Shown here: positions 22,242 to 34,270 of the stretch, in pieces
How the letters are laid out: every line of letters begins with the position of its first letter
Position numbering within the stretch: position 1 is the first letter of the stretch
NCBI GenBank assembly: GCA_026214975.1
Contig: CM047807.1
Span: 65,761,824 to 65,825,823 of the forward strand
Length of the DNA stretch: 64,000 bases
DNA from: Gentiana macrophylla
Lineage: Eukaryota > Streptophyta > Magnoliopsida > Gentianales > Gentianaceae
Direction: 5' to 3'
Translations under genes and position numbers: made by a program
The notes under the pieces: generated by a model
What the model saw: the letters and a program-made list of their open reading frames with translations, nothing else
Database searches by the model: none
What the model was told of the DNA's origin: nothing

Positions 22242-23352
22242 ATGGATAACAACCGATTATGCTAGAACCATCTTCAGATGTGTTCTCTAGATAGATTTGA
22301 TGAATATAAACGTTGAATGCAAAGGCTTACCTTGCGGCAAATCATGATGAAATGATGGATGTCTTTGACGGATGGACCACTTTGGAGATTACCAAAGCGT
22401 AGAATAGGAGAGATGAGACCACAAGACATTCCAAAACCAAAAGAGAATGGAATGCTTGAAAATAGAAAGAGAAAACCACAAAAATATTGCTATTGATATC
22501 ATTTATAGAACCTTGGATAGTAATATGTACATGAAGGTTAAAGATTGAAAAACAACAAAAGAACTTTGGGACAAGATCAGGTTGATTCTGTGAAGGCACT
22601 AATGCAATCAAGAAGAATAAAATCAGTGTAATGTGGCCAAAAGAGGTTTCAAAAGTTCAAAATGCTACCAAATGAAACCATTGAGCAAATGGAGTCAAGA
22701 TTCAATGCTATCTAGATGAATTACCCTACTGAGTGTAAGTTATTCAAAAGAAGAAATAAACTCAAAAATTTTGGAAGCATTACACGACAAAGAAGTTTGA
22801 GAGATAAAAGTCAACGCAATAGAAGAAATGAGAAAGCTACATGAAGGATACCTTCAAATTATTCTCGATCTTAAAGCTTATGAATTGACAAGAGATTGGT
22901 TCCTACCATCGAAAAAGAAAAACCAAAGACAAGCGCATTGGTGCTAAACATCAAGAAGAGACATCAAGAGCTCAAGATGATCTGGATGAAATGCAAGAGC
23001 ATATTGCCCCTCTTGAGCAAGAAGATTAGAATGATGAAAACTGGAAAGGGTCCTTCAAGGAAATATCACTAAGAAATTCGGTGAAAAAGAAGAAGGATGA
23101 TTCTAGAAAAGAGAATGATTACTTGTGCTTTCAATGCAAGAAACCGGGACACTTCAAACTCGACCGTCTGAGTTAAAACAAAGTAAGGAACATGATTATC
23201 TTTGCTTCAATTGCAAGAAGCTGGACATTTTAGACCTGATTGTCCAGGACCTCACAAGACCAAGAGCCAACAAAGAAGACATGGAAAGAAGGCTATGGTT
23301 CTTGAAGATGAATCGAGGTATGAAGTTGAGTCGAAAGGGAAATGAATCATGA
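22242..23352 (+). pseudogene. copia gag with two zinc knuckles (element E)
   Basis: The ATG at 22242 (MDNNRL) is the first after the PBS. The frame soon breaks, but the pieces SLDRFDEYKR and LTLRQIMM follow the gag opening of this group. Two CCHC zinc knuckles lie at 23126-23175 (CFQCKKPGHFKLD, last Cys replaced by Arg) and about 23206-23255 (CFNCKK, then GHFRPDCP after a one-base shift). Two knuckles in series are known in Sirevirus-type gag. Gag would package the RNA; the many stops show a dead copy, or a badly read one. Confidence 0.7.
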
Positions 23353-24255
23353 CCACAACATTGGTTCTTTGAAATGGAAGATTATGCATTAATGGCTAAT
23401 ATGGATGAAACAGGAGGATGTATACAATCACAAGATCTATCAATACTCCTCCCGGAGGTGATTGTGAATCAACTTGTGGGTCAAATCCTAGAAACTCTTA
23501 CAATGATGAAGGTTTGGATGCCATCCTCAATCAAGCGAGGAAAATACAATGCGGTTATGAGTTTGTGAAGGCTGAAAAGAAGCTCTTCAAGTACAAGTTG
23601 AAAGGTTGAATCTTTGAATTAAGGGTTCTCAAAAGGTAAAGAAAAGATGTTAGACACGAATCGGTATAAGCTGCTTTCGAACATCCAGTGGCTTCTGAAT
23701 CTGCGAACCATCTTGTTCTCTACGCATACAAATCACGAAAGCCTTATGGTGATAGAACAGGGCTTGATTCGAACTCAACAATCCAAAATGAGTGGATCCA
23801 AAGAAGGTCTTTGAACCTAGAACCAGGTGGTCCTAAGTTTGTACTGCACATGATCCAACTCCCGATGAAGTTCTTTGAGGCGAGAAAACCTCACGAGAAT
23901 GCTTCAAGAAAGCAAAATCGAAGTCAAAGAAGTCAACGACTCCTAATAAAAGAATAAATCTAAAAGTAGGGTGATGTGCCTTCTAAACCTACTGATAGCA
24001 GACCATCTACCAAGTCTGCTGGACCACAAAAAGGAAAGAACCAGAAATATTCCAAGGATAAGAATCCTAAAATCCAAAATGTTAATCATTCTAGGGATAC
24101 TTATCTCAGGGAGGAAAGGTAGATTGTTCCCTACTGATGATGATTAGAATATTCCTGCATCTAATGCTAGAAACAACAAGTATAACCATGCTGCTAGGGT
24201 AAAACCTAAGCAATGGAATTGGCAAAGGACTCAGCAGAGGGCTTATACAAGACCT
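23353..24255 (+). pseudogene. Post-zinc-knuckle gag-pol linker region (element E)
   Basis: Broken frames continue with a polar, Lys/Asn-rich stretch that includes KNQKYSKDKNPKIQNVNH and HAARVKPKQWNWQRT before the gap. In elements G and I the region between gag and pre-integrase is also rich in Lys, Asn and Ser, so this is likely the same linker. The protease motif was not found. The sequence stops at the run of N. Confidence 0.45.
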
Positions 24256-24355
24256 NNNNNNNNNNNNNNNNNNNNNNNNNNNNNNNNNNNNNNNNNNNNN
24301 NNNNNNNNNNNNNNNNNNNNNNNNNNNNNNNNNNNNNNNNNNNNNNNNNNNNNNN
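24256..24355. other. Assembly gap (exactly 100 N)
   Basis: One hundred unknown bases. The round number suggests a placeholder of unknown true size. On its left is the gag-pol linker of element E; on its right unrelated sequence. The missing 3' part of E probably fell here. Confidence 0.98.
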
Positions 24356-24666
24356 CGTAACTTATTGTCAAATGAAAAAGTTGAGTTTCTATATGAAGTA
24401 ATTGGGTGTGTCGGAAGCTAGTCAACGATTTGAGTGCGATAGGGTATACCACGCATGTCCTATACCACCATGATGACTAAAAGCTCACGACAAATGTAAG
24501 AAGTCGCCTTATGATTGAGTAAGGTAGGTATATCTCGAATATCTTATTCTCGCTATGACAGGCAAGAGCTCATTCTCGATGTGCGCTTAAATGTGAAAAT
24601 AGTTAAATCAACTTACGAAGGAAAGTGGTATGAATAAGTGAAAGATTGCTTATCGCTCATCTTATA
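24356..24666. other. Unassigned sequence between gap and element G (probable part of Gy1)
   Basis: No coding or repeat motif was recognised. It ends in CTCATCTTATA at the left LTR of G. The sequence to the right of G starts TTATCCCC, so this is the left flank of the G insertion site and should belong to the same host element as 35682-36018, that is Gy1. Confidence 0.4.
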
Positions 24667-26067
24667 TGTTGGTCCCAGAGAAGGGTGAAACTATAGTCGA
24701 GGGGGGGTGAATGACTATAGTGGAGTTTCAAAACTTTTCTTTGTTTAAAAGCTTTTGGGCAAATGGATAAGTCCCTTCTTACTATATTGTTTTCAAATCT
24801 GCTTAGACAAATACAGATGTAAATTTTGATGTATGCAAATTAAATGAATGTCAGAAAGTAAATTGCGTAAATTAAATTGACACAAGGCTTATAGTGGTTC
24901 AGGGTGGTGTAATCCATTAATCCACTCTTCTCCTGTGATGATTGGAGGAATTCACTATTGCTTTCACTGATACAATAGTATGATTGTCCTTGGCTTCCCA
25001 AGCTTCACAATCTACAAGACTATCACTCCTTGACCGCAATAATTTCAAGTGATTCAGCCTTCCCTTTGTCGCTCCTTAAGATCAAGATCCTTCAACAAAT
25101 ATCACAGATTCAACTCCTTCTCGATTGCCTCCGATTCGCTTGTTTCACTTGATGTGAATGTGATTCACACACTTACTTGATCAATCTCGCCTCCGAGTAT
25201 GACTTTGTAGTTCGATATTTGAGTTGATCACTAGATGTATCCATGTAAGTTCAGAGAGAGGGCTTTTCAAATTGACAGAGTTTCTGCTTGATTTCTCCTT
25301 TTTTTCAATCGTTGTTTGTTTTTCTCACAATGCCTTCTATTTATAGCCTTGAGTAACTTTGGTTTTGAAATTCATTCCGTTGGCTATATTAATGAGGGAA
25401 TAATCCTTGATTTTATTCTTGATTCCCCTTAATTGTATTCTCCTTGATTTCAAAGATCGGATTCTTTCTTCAAACGTATAGCGTAAAATCCGCCCTGATT
25501 GATCCTCTATTGATTGTGCATTTAATGCATGATCTTCAGATCTTCAACATATATATCAAATCTGATCCGTAAGTGTTACTTCGCCGCTTTAACGGTCGAG
25601 TGAGCCTTCCGACTTTGCCGTTAGTTCTTTCTTCATTGCTTTGTTTTCACTTTGCCGGCGTCACTTACTCACCGATTCACTGCTTCCTTCTTTGTTCTAG
25701 TATTAGAGAGTCTTTGTACTTCACCGATCCTTGATTTGGGTGAGACCAAAGGTACACCATATTTGAACATTGAGTTTCATCACTTAAAAACATAACTTAG
25801 ACTTATCCAAGGTCATCACAGCACTTCTTGGTTATAAGTCGACCATAATGTCTTCATTACTTCTCTCGTGGTGCTTTGTCGGCTTCACTTTGCCGAATAT
25901 CTGCTTTTTGCTTTGCCGCCCTACCAACTAGTACAATACTTGTCCGACCTAACTTATACAACATGTCGACTCTAAGTAAAGACTTATACAGAGAGTTCTA
26001 ACTTATTTCAGCTTGCTATAATAGTTTAGTATGGCCATCATCAAAACATAATGAAATGTTCCTAACA
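24667..26067 (-). repeat. Element G 3' LTR
   Basis: About 1,401 bp, near-identical to 34271-35681; differences are mainly single-base indels and a few short swaps. TATAAATA on the minus strand at 25345-25338. Ends TGTTAGGAAC and CCAACA in element orientation. No gene was seen. Confidence 0.9.
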
Positions 26068-26081
26068 ATTTCCCTTTTGAT
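26068..26081 (-). other. Element G polypurine tract
   Basis: On the minus strand, ATCAAAAGGGAAAT precedes TGTTAGG of the 3' LTR. The AAAAGGGAAA run is the plus-strand primer. Its place confirms the minus orientation. Confidence 0.7.
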
Positions 26082-26259
26082 GATGCCAAACCCCATAAGC
26101 CCTGAACATAAGTAATCAAAATTTTTCATAATAAACAACTCAATAAAACTCAACAATTTTATTCATCCATCTCAGTGGCAATAAGATATTGCATCTTTTT
26201 TTTTAAACGACAAAGGCAAATGATAAAATTAATTGAATTAAGCAACATGTAATCGGGTT

Positions 26260-28270
26260 TACTTTTTCATTTCTTCAAACTCGATGCTTTGCCTTTGCTA
26301 TCCTTGCCTTTGTCGCCTTTTTTCATTTCCAATCGAGCTCTCGTGCTTTGAGTTTCCTTCCCTTTGTGGCAAAGATCAAAACGTGCTTCAAGGTCCGCAA
26401 TTGTCGCCGCACTCAGTGGAGAGGGCCATACTTTTTCTCCTCAGATTTTGTTGTTGGCCTCACCAACTTTGATTAGAAAGTCCAGCTGCTTGCCAGAATG
26501 CTCCACTATCTCATCCAGACGCTGAATTTGTTGAGTGTGAGCATTTAGAGTGTCCACAAATGGTTTGAGATTATTGTCAGTTGTTTCAGCAAGGAAGTCA
26601 AGATTGGTTTGGACATGATGAAGGATGAGTTGCTGTAAGTTGCAAAGTAAATTTCCTTGTCTCTCCATGACCTCATATTGGATCTTGATATGGCTGATGA
26701 GAGCCTCAATCTTGTGATTGAAGGAGGTTGCTTCACTCCTAAGGCATTCTTCAGTTTTGCCTCATTGTAATATTGCCTTTCCATGTCCACAATGAGGGGT
26801 TGAATGTCCAGATTGAAGACTCTCTCGGATCAATTTCTTCCGTGCCACATGAACATCCTCTTCATCCCCATCGCCAAAAATTTCAACATCTTTACCTTGC
26901 TTCTTCTCATTTTCCACTTCAATTTCTTCTTTTTCTTCTTCTTCCTCTTCCTTCTCATTTTGTGCTTCTTCTTCTTTTTTTCTTCCATCTGCTTTGTTGA
27001 GTGTGGATCGCTTCATCTACCACTGCTCTCTTGTGCAATTGAGGGGAGTTGACAAGTTTGGCCGAGTGAACTTTATCACCGCTCACTTAGTCCGGTTGTC
27101 AACTTTGCCTCGTGCTTTTGAAAAGCACTTCTTGGAGAGTCAGCTCATCATCGTAAATCCCCAAATCTTATTGAATTGCTTCAAGATTTCCTCCTTCCGA
27201 ACGCTCATCCTCCTCGACTCATCCTCTTCCTCATGTATCTCCTCCTCTTCAGATGAAGTGATTCTATATCCTTCTTCACCTTCCTCTAGGTAGGTGATTT
27301 CCTCTTGTTGCTTTTCTTCTTCTATTTCTGTGTCATCACTGATTGTCACAGAGTCAATTAAGTTGCCGGGTTCCAGCAGAGAGATGTTTTCATGCGCCGC
27401 CTGGGATCTGCCCTTCGCCCCACTCCCGCGCTCTACCGCCTTCAGTTGCTTTCTTTTGCTCCCAAGATGGGTTTAGGCTTCATGGAAGCCTTGATGTAAG
27501 TGAACATCGCCTTTGACTTGTGTGGGGACCGCAGATTTGTGGGTTTCACGCTCAATGCGCTGAATGTGTGTCAAGAGGGAACCCAGATGATTTCTTTTCC
27601 CGTAAATCACCTTTCTTCTCGCAAACCCTTGTTTGGTGTCGTAATTGAAAGGTCAAATTCCTTTTGTATCCGATCCTTTAGTCTATTGAATACAAAAGTT
27701 GCCCAATAATTTGATGCTCGTAGATGATGGACATCAATCTGATCCAACCTCACCAAGTTTTCCATGGATCCTTTTGCCTTTGATATTCTTGGTGATGATC
27801 GACTCAAACTCAAGAAATGTAAGTTTGAGTGTTGATCTAGGTAGATTGTATGTTTTGGTCGTTTTTCCTCGGATTTTTGGCTATCTCAAATTGACTTTTG
27901 TGATGTCACCTGCATAAACTTGACATTGTGCGGGCCTATCATTGGTAATTGTAGGAACCAATTGAGAAGTCCAGCGCGTTGACTATCTCTTTCCCAAAAA
28001 TTGAACTTTTATGCAATGACCTCGCTTTCTTTGTGTCCGGGCACAAACTTGGCATTTTTCCGCACGCGATCAGTTTTCATAGCAGATTCCCGTAATTGGG
28101 GATTTAGAAAAGTCATCACCCCAAATTTGAACAACAATCAACCAAGCGCTGAGCTTTTGCATCATTATCACAAAACGATAGATAGTGTTCAGTGTTTGAA
28201 AACGAACCAGTTGATGATTGATTTTTCATAGTATTTTTCAAAGGGGAGAAATTGTGGAAGATGAAGCCAT
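26260..28270 (-). pseudogene. Element G ORF3 (downstream of pol; unknown function)
   Basis: The ATG at 28270 begins MASSSTIS, matching MASSS of the ORF3 copies at 40183 and 57637. Three parts are visible despite frame breaks. The N-terminal part includes ATFVFNRLKDRIQKEFDLSI, shared with 57637-58373, and resembles the putative plant transposon protein domain (Pfam PF20167). A very acidic middle is rich in Glu and Lys (27349-27140 and 27016-26762). The C-terminal helical part with coiled-coil character includes HTQQIQRLDEIVEHSGKQLD (26668-26441), and likely coding continues past a TGA toward 26260. No signal peptide or membrane segment is evident. Position after RNase H is that of the so-called env-like ORF of Sireviruses, but nothing here supports an envelope role. 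Confidence 0.65.
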
Positions 28271-28900
28271 TGATAATAGATAGATGTTTAGAAGGAGTTC
28301 TTCAAGTTTTGCAATTTGCAAGAGAGATTGGGTTTGTAATTTGCAAGAGAGGGTAAAGAATTCTCAAAATCTCTAAGTCTGCTTATATAGTGTGATTTGG
28401 GTAAAGGTGAACGTGGTTTTGAAAATGGAAGGATTTTGTGACATAATGGCGTGATTTTGTGTATGCAAATCGCGATATTCGAGTGGAATGGGGAGTGGTT
28501 TGAGGTAAGTAATGATAGAGCCCGAGAATCGAGGAGTTTATAATTCAAAAATAATATAATTACCTTCATGATCATAAGTTGATCGCCACATGTGTACTGC
28601 ATTAATCATCTATAATTTCCTTATTCTCCACGTAAATCGTAATTGATTTTGTTCACACTTTTAATTTATCTAAGTCTTTATTTCGTGAAGTGCCTTGGTC
28701 GGTCACTTAGCCGATCCGATAAGTTCTTCATCGAAGCCGCTCCCATTTAACTGCTCCTAACAATCGCTTAAGTTACCTTCGCCGATACCAAAGCCTTACT
28801 TGCCGTGATCTCCTCGTAACGGCAAAGGTCGTATCGCTTTAATGAAGTCACTTAGCCGATTACTCCAGCTTAGCCACTATTTGATACTTATTCAATTTCA
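28271..28900 (-). other. Spacer between pol and ORF3 (element G)
   Basis: No gene. It corresponds to 39556-40182 and 57040-57636 in H and I. Conserved blocks in element orientation are TACGTGGAGAATAAGGAAAT, then ATTATATTATTTTTGAATTA, then CCCAAATCACACTATATAAG and ACTTAGAG. The 104-codon open frame at 28288-28602 lies here and is not supported as a protein. Confidence 0.6.
28381..28389 (-). promoter_or_regulatory. Conserved TATA box upstream of ORF3 (element G)
   Basis: TATATAAGC on the minus strand within CCCAAATCACACTATATAAG, 111 bp before the ORF3 ATG. The same block occurs 88 bp before ORF3 in H and 106 bp before it in I. Candidate internal promoter for ORF3. Confidence 0.6.
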
Positions 28901-29492
28901 ATCATTCCTAACTCATTTAGCTTATCGAATCTTTCATAATCGAGTGGTTTAGTGAAGATGTCACCAATTGATCTTCAAAGGGTATGTGTTTTAGATGACA
29001 TCCCCTTTTCAACATGGTCTCTCGATGAAATGATGTCTTACATCAATGTGCTTTGTTCTTGAATGCACATCGATTTTCAAGTAATAGATATTGCACTTGT
29101 GTTATCACACATGATTGGAATTGTTTTCTTCCACTCCATAATCCCTTAGTCGTTGTCTTATCCAAAGTATTTGTGCATAATAGCTACCGCCGCTATATAT
29201 TCTCGCTCACCACTGATGATGTAGATATGGAGTTTTGCTTTTACTCAACCAAGAAACTAGTCCGGTTCCTAGCATTTGGCATGTTCCAGAGGTGCTTTTT
29301 CTATCTATTTTGCATCCAAAGATAGTCGAGTCCGAATATTATATTAATTTAAATCCTCCATCTTTGGATACCAAATACCAACATTATAGTGTTTTTCAAG
29401 TATTTGATTATCCTTTAGTCGCTGTAAGATGTGATTCTTTTGGTTGAGTTTGAAATCTTGCACACACTCCTACCGCAAATGCTATGTCAGTC
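28900..29492 (-). pseudogene. copia RNase H (element G)
   Basis: Minus strand, broken. The end reads VTSSLNHS/IFTKPLDYERF in two frames and then ELGMIEIE, as in H and I. The serial landmarks (SDAD-type first Asp, EAEYIA, CDNTSA) are only partly legible because of shifts. It links RT (29493 upward) with the spacer before ORF3. Confidence 0.6.
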
Positions 29493-30640
29493 TCAAGCTA
29501 GCGCTAAGTACAATAATGATCCACTAATTCCTCTATACATTTTCTCGATCAACATATTTTCCTCCTTCATCTTTTCCAAGTATGACTCGCACACATTGGT
29601 GTATCTCACAGTGCCACTTGTATCCATCCCATATTTGTGTATCAAGTCTCTTGTATACTTGGCTTGACTAATGAAGTCGCCATCCTTCATTTGCTTTACT
29701 TGAAGGCCAAGGAAGTTGTTTAATTCTCCCATCATGCTCATCTCAAATTTGCTCTTCATCAGTTTGCAAATTTCTCACACAAATTTTTCATCTTCGGATC
29801 CAAAGATTATATCATCAACATAGATTTGTACTAGCAAAGTGCTTGCTCCTTCCTCTAGTTTGAATAGAGTCTTGTCAATAGTTCCTTTGTTGAATCCATT
29901 CTTGATCGTAAATTGTGATAGTGTTTCATACCGTGCTCTAGTGCCTGCTTGAGGCCATGAGGGCCTTCTTGAGTTTGTATACTTTGTCTTCTTTTCCTTT
30001 AATTTGAAATCCAGAGGTTGTTCTACATAAACTTCTTCTTCCAAAAGTCCATTTAGAATGCACTATTTACATCCATTTGATAGACTTTGAAGTCTTTGTG
30101 TGCAAAGAAATGCTAGAAAGAGTCCTGATTGCTTCCAATCTTGCTACTGTGCAAATGTTTCATCATAATCTATTCCTTCACTGGGAATAGCCTTTGCAAC
30201 TAGCCTTGCTTTGTTTCTCGACAACAGCCTTTGCTCATCCATCTTGTTCCTCGAATACCCATTTTGCACCAATGATGTTGGCCATTTCAAGTCTCACAAC
30301 AAGTTCCTGCACTTCATTTCTTTCAAATTCATTTAGTTCTTCTTGCATGGTCGTGATCCAATCTGCATCTTGGATTGCATCATCTATGGTCTGGGTTCCA
30401 CTTGTGATAGAAAGCAAGTTAGCATGTGCTCCAGCTTGTCTTCCTGTTCGACTCCTCGTGTGAATATCTCCAATGACTTGTTCTTCAGATGGTCTCTTAG
30501 CCAATTTAGATCCGCTTGAAGTTGTTCTTCCTTGGTGCTTCCATACCTTCATGCCGAGCATGAACTTCAACTTCGTGTGCTTCATCCGTTGTATTGGTAA
30601 GTGGTTCTTCTTGATTTTCAAAATGATGATTTAGGATGGT
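29493..30640 (-). pseudogene. copia reverse transcriptase (element G)
   Basis: From IQDADWITTMQEELNEFERN and IIGAKWVFEEQDG (30621-30235) through LLVQIYVDDIIFGSEDEKFV (30044-29775) to MMGELNNFLGLQVKQMKDGD and AKYTRDLIHKYGMDTSGT (29759-29493). The YVDD catalytic pair is intact. The sequence is close to H and I (same residues over most of this block). Several shifts split it into three main pieces. Confidence 0.88.
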
Positions 30641-30859
30641 AGCCGGTATGGTTGCATTTGTATAGATTTCCTTTGTGTCGCTTTCACTTCTTGATCTTGA
30701 AGATCTTCACCATTTGTATTTGGTTCATCAAAACTACATGTATTGATTCTTCAATCACCAAGGTTCTTTATTGAGTACTCTAAATGCTTTGTCGGGTGTC
30801 CGAGTATCCCATAAAGATTGCTTCATCACCTTCTCTCATCAAAGGTATGCAAATGATTC

Positions 30860-31620
30860 TCGCTTAAATCAAAACATTTTGATCCAAACATATGAAAATA
30901 CGAGATATTAGGTTTTCTACCATTCCATATTTCATATGGAGTCTTTCCATGATGTTTGTTGATGATTGATCTGCTTTTTGTGTATGGCATGTCGTGGTTT
31001 GTCGCTCAAATTTGTAATCTCTTTGGTAAGCATGCTTCGATATCATTGTCATGATCGCTTCCTTGATGGTTCTGCTTTCTTCTTTCTACTACACCATTTT
31101 GTTGTGGAGTTCCCCGCCGCAGATAGTTGATGTAACACTCCATTTTCTTCACAATAGGTTCTCGATAATTTCATTTAGAAATTCAAAGGCTCTATCCTGA
31201 TCCGATCTTGATAATCTTTAGCTCTTTTTCATTCTCGAGTCTTCTCAAAGAAATCTGCAGCCTTCTTGAGTGTTTCTTTCTTCTTGTTCATGAAAATGGT
31301 CCAGTGAACTTTGAGAAGTCATCCACCACTACAAGAGTATACTTTTACTACTCACACTTACGGGTGTGACTCGGTCCAAACAGTCCATGTGTAATGTATG
31401 TAGAACTCTTGTTGTAGATTGATGAGGCTTTGACTTGAATGAACTTTTTATTTGTTTTCCTTTCTCGACAAGCATCACATAGACTTTCTTTCTTGAATGT
31501 GATCTTCAAGTGTGCCTTCAACTAACTTGCTCCTTGATAGTTTGTTGATGGTCTTGAAATTTAGGTGATTTAATCTTCTCGTACAAATCCAAATTTTGTT
31601 GATTGTTTATTTTTGACAAG
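30860..31620 (-). pseudogene. copia integrase (element G)
   Basis: Only parts are readable: KHAYQRDYKFERQTTTCHTQ and MKYGMVENLISRIFICLDQN (31052-30864), which correspond to the end of the integrase core (RTPYELWNGRKPN in element I). Upstream, the complement of about 31290-31400 encodes the first catalytic Asp region in broken form. No complete DDE triad can be read. It lies between the linker and RT, as expected. Confidence 0.65.
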
Positions 31621-32040
31621 TAGACATGTTTCGCGCTTTGTCGCTTTCCACCCACCACATACATGTTGTCTTGTCTTCTACCTCGCAAGAACTATCGTGT
31701 TGGTTTGACTGTGAATCACTTTGCATCCTTCTTTGTTGAAGTGCACATTGTAGCCTTTGTCACGTAATTGACTCGATGCTCATCGATTGAAGTTAAGTCC
31801 CTGACATATGCCACATTTTGAATCTTTAGATTGTTCTTGAGTATTGTGCCTTCCCCTTAATCTTGCCAGGGTTTTCTTTACCTCCAAATGTGACTTTGGG
31901 TCCATCAAAAGCTTTGAAATCAAGAGCCATTTCTTGTTTCTCGTCATGTGTCCGAACATCCACCGCCTATGTACTGCACATCCTACAAAACAGATTAATT
32001 AAGTTTAGGTACCCAACACCGCTTGGGTCCATACCGCTAG
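31621..32040 (-). pseudogene. GAG-pre-integrase region (element G)
   Basis: The complement of 31800-31920 reads as GPKVTFGG, then KIKG.GTILKNNLKIQNVAY, the block that precedes the HHCC domain in element I (54018-54110). In I this is the exact spot where element D inserted. Broken frames. Confidence 0.6.
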
Positions 32041-32043
32041 CAA

Positions 32044-34132
32044 TCATGCCTCCCATACCAAGGGTGTATCCAAAAGGTCTTCTTTTGGATAATTGAAGTC
32101 ATCAACTTCATATGTGTAAGGCATAGCAGAATAGCTCCTAGTATTTTTACTGAAGGTATTCTGATACTTTTCTCCACCTTTTGGTGCATTTACATCCTTC
32201 TTCACTTTCCAATATGCAGTAGGAAACCTTTCTTGCTTCATGTGTCTAGGAACAAATTGGTTTTTCTTAAACATATGATGCATTTTGTGAAATGGTTTCC
32301 TCTTGTATTTTGGAGGTGCAACATTCCAATCATCCTCTGAGGGGTAAAGTATGCCTTTACCTTTTAGATGGATGTTGTTCTTGATTGACTGGAATGAGGA
32401 TTTGATTTGTTGTTTCACTACACTGGGTTTTGACTTCACCGGAACAGGATGATCTGTTGGAATCATGGTCTGTCCCTTTCTAAATTTTGGTCCAAAGAGT
32501 GGTTTCTAAATTTAGAATGGTGTTGACCATTATTCCTATTTTCATCCTCGATCATTGTAGCCAAGACCAGATCCGATCCAAACCTTTTATGGGTTTGTAA
32601 GTTGGTGCTTTTAGTGGTGCAAAGGATACCTTTCACCGGTGAGGAGATTTTCTTAATCGATTCATTAGTAAATGTATGTTTGATCATCTCGCTTTTGTTG
32701 ATCATTTAAGTAGATCTCCTTACTAGTTAATTCACTTTTGCTTTATCCAGCTTCTTTCTTTAACCTCTTATTCTCTTTCTTAGATCCTTGCATTCCTTTG
32801 CTAGAATTTCATGATTCTTTTCAATTTCATTAAATTTAGTCATGAGATTTTGACTAGGTCTCATTGTATCTAAATGGGAGACTAGAGGATTGTGTAGTGT
32901 TAGATGTGGATGCATTAGATGAAGAACAGAACTAGATGTTACCTCGCTTCATCTCGATTCTTTAGCCATTAAACATAGGCTTGTTTCCTCGTTGTCCGAG
33001 CTATCACTTTTATCTTCATCCAATTCTTTGGTCATGAGGCATAGGCATGCTTTTTCATTTTCTCGAAATGCCTTCTTCATCACTATCGCCTGAGTCATTA
33101 TCGATGATTCTTCATGATTTTCACCGCTGGATTCTCGCTTTAAGTGCCTTCTTGCTCTTTTTTTTTTCGATGCTCTATATTTCTTCTTTTCATCATCTTT
33201 GTCATTCTCTTCGTGACAATCACCTTGATGTGACCTTTCTTGTTGCGCTGAAGTATCTCAGATTCTTCATCTTTCTTCTTCATGTCTCTCGCTTGAGCTT
33301 GACTTTTGTTTGACGAAGAATTTCCTTTGAATGGTTTCTTTTAAACTCACAAAACGCTTAACTAATAAAGCTACCTGCTTTTTTTAGTTCATGTGTCTCT
33401 TTGTCCGATGCATTCGCAAAGTTACTTAGCCGATGCAAATAATGCAGTTGATTTTGTGTGTCTCGCCGAGCACCATCTTCGCCGCTCAATTCGAATTCAT
33501 GAGCTTTTAATCGGGACATCGTTGTCGAGTGTCGCTGCTTGCAAGATTTGTTGTTCCTCCGACATCGATGTTATGATCTTCCATCTTTCGTAGTCCTCTC
33601 AAGATCTTTAAGCATACTTCTTTCTCGGGGATATATGTGTCCAAGCTATTGTAATTCACTGATGATGCTTGAGAATCTATTGTCCATTTGATCAATGGAT
33701 TCACCAAATTTCCTTCATTTTAAAGTTCTCAAATTTCTTTTTTGCAATGTATAGTTTGTTTTCTTTAATCGCTTCGTAGATCCTTCATTTATCAATGATA
33801 GCTTGTCCCACATCTCCTTTGTCGCTTTGCGCCTTTGATTCTCATGAACATGTTGTCGCTTCAGGTCTTCAAGATCATGTCTTTTGCAACAAAGTCCAGA
33901 TTTGCTCTTCTCCTGCCATCTTTGGTCCAATCGCTTGTAGGTTTGTCAACTTCCTTTCCTTGATCTCGCTTCTTGTGCTTACCACCGTAGTGATTTTGAT
34001 TGGTCCATCATTGATTACATCCAAAGATCTCTTCATGAGTTGTCGCAAGATGAGATAGCATTCTTATTTTATATTCATCAAAATTGTTAACATTAAACAC
34101 AGTACTTTTGACAAGAAGGTTGAGGAATCCAT
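32044..34132 (-). pseudogene. copia gag and linker (element G)
   Basis: The ATG at 34132 starts MDSSTFLSK; the copia gag frame that follows (FDEYKIRMLSHL type) is one base out of phase with it, exactly as in element I. Further pieces: ATKEMWDKLSLINEGS (33930-33715) and EKEVCLKILRGLRKMEDHNI (33707-33507). A ruined CCHC knuckle lies near 33220, where the RNKKGH part is left. An acidic/Lys-rich tail follows, then the linker with WNVAPPKYKRKPFHKMHHMF (32466-32044). Gag would form the particle; the copy is dead as read. Confidence 0.75.
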
Positions 34133-34256
34133 CAAAGGTAAATTGAAGATATAAATGTAAGTGTATGAAAAACTCGATTTGAAAACTATTTTGAAAATAT
34201 GTGATCTCCTTGTTACTGTGAATTAGATCTCAATGTGTTCTCGATACTAGAACACC

Positions 34257-34268
34257 GCTTCGATACCA
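34257..34268 (-). other. Element G primer binding site
   Basis: Minus strand TGGTATCGAAGC, two bases inside the CCAACA end of the 5' LTR. One base differs from the TGGTATCGGAGC of E and of H/I. Confidence 0.8.
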
Positions 34269-34270
34269 AT

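Larger units (their letters stand above)
20467..24255 (+). mobile_element. Element E: Sirevirus-like Ty1/copia, 5' half only (runs into gap)
   Basis: Complete 1,670-bp 5' LTR with TGTTGG...CCAACA ends, a PBS (TGGTATCGGAGC), and a gag region with two zinc knuckles, then assembly gap. Pol and the 3' LTR are missing. The left LTR end abuts the cut LTR of element C, so E most likely inserted into C. The LTR differs from those of G, H and I, though all share the PBS type and a gag of the same style, so it is a related but separate family. Confidence 0.8.

Noticed and set aside
24213..24452. Open frames across the run of N
   Set aside because: They only exist because unknown bases are not read as stops.
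26260..28270. Envelope gene of an endogenous retrovirus-like element
   Set aside because: No signal peptide, membrane helix or cleavage site was seen. Position alone does not support the name.
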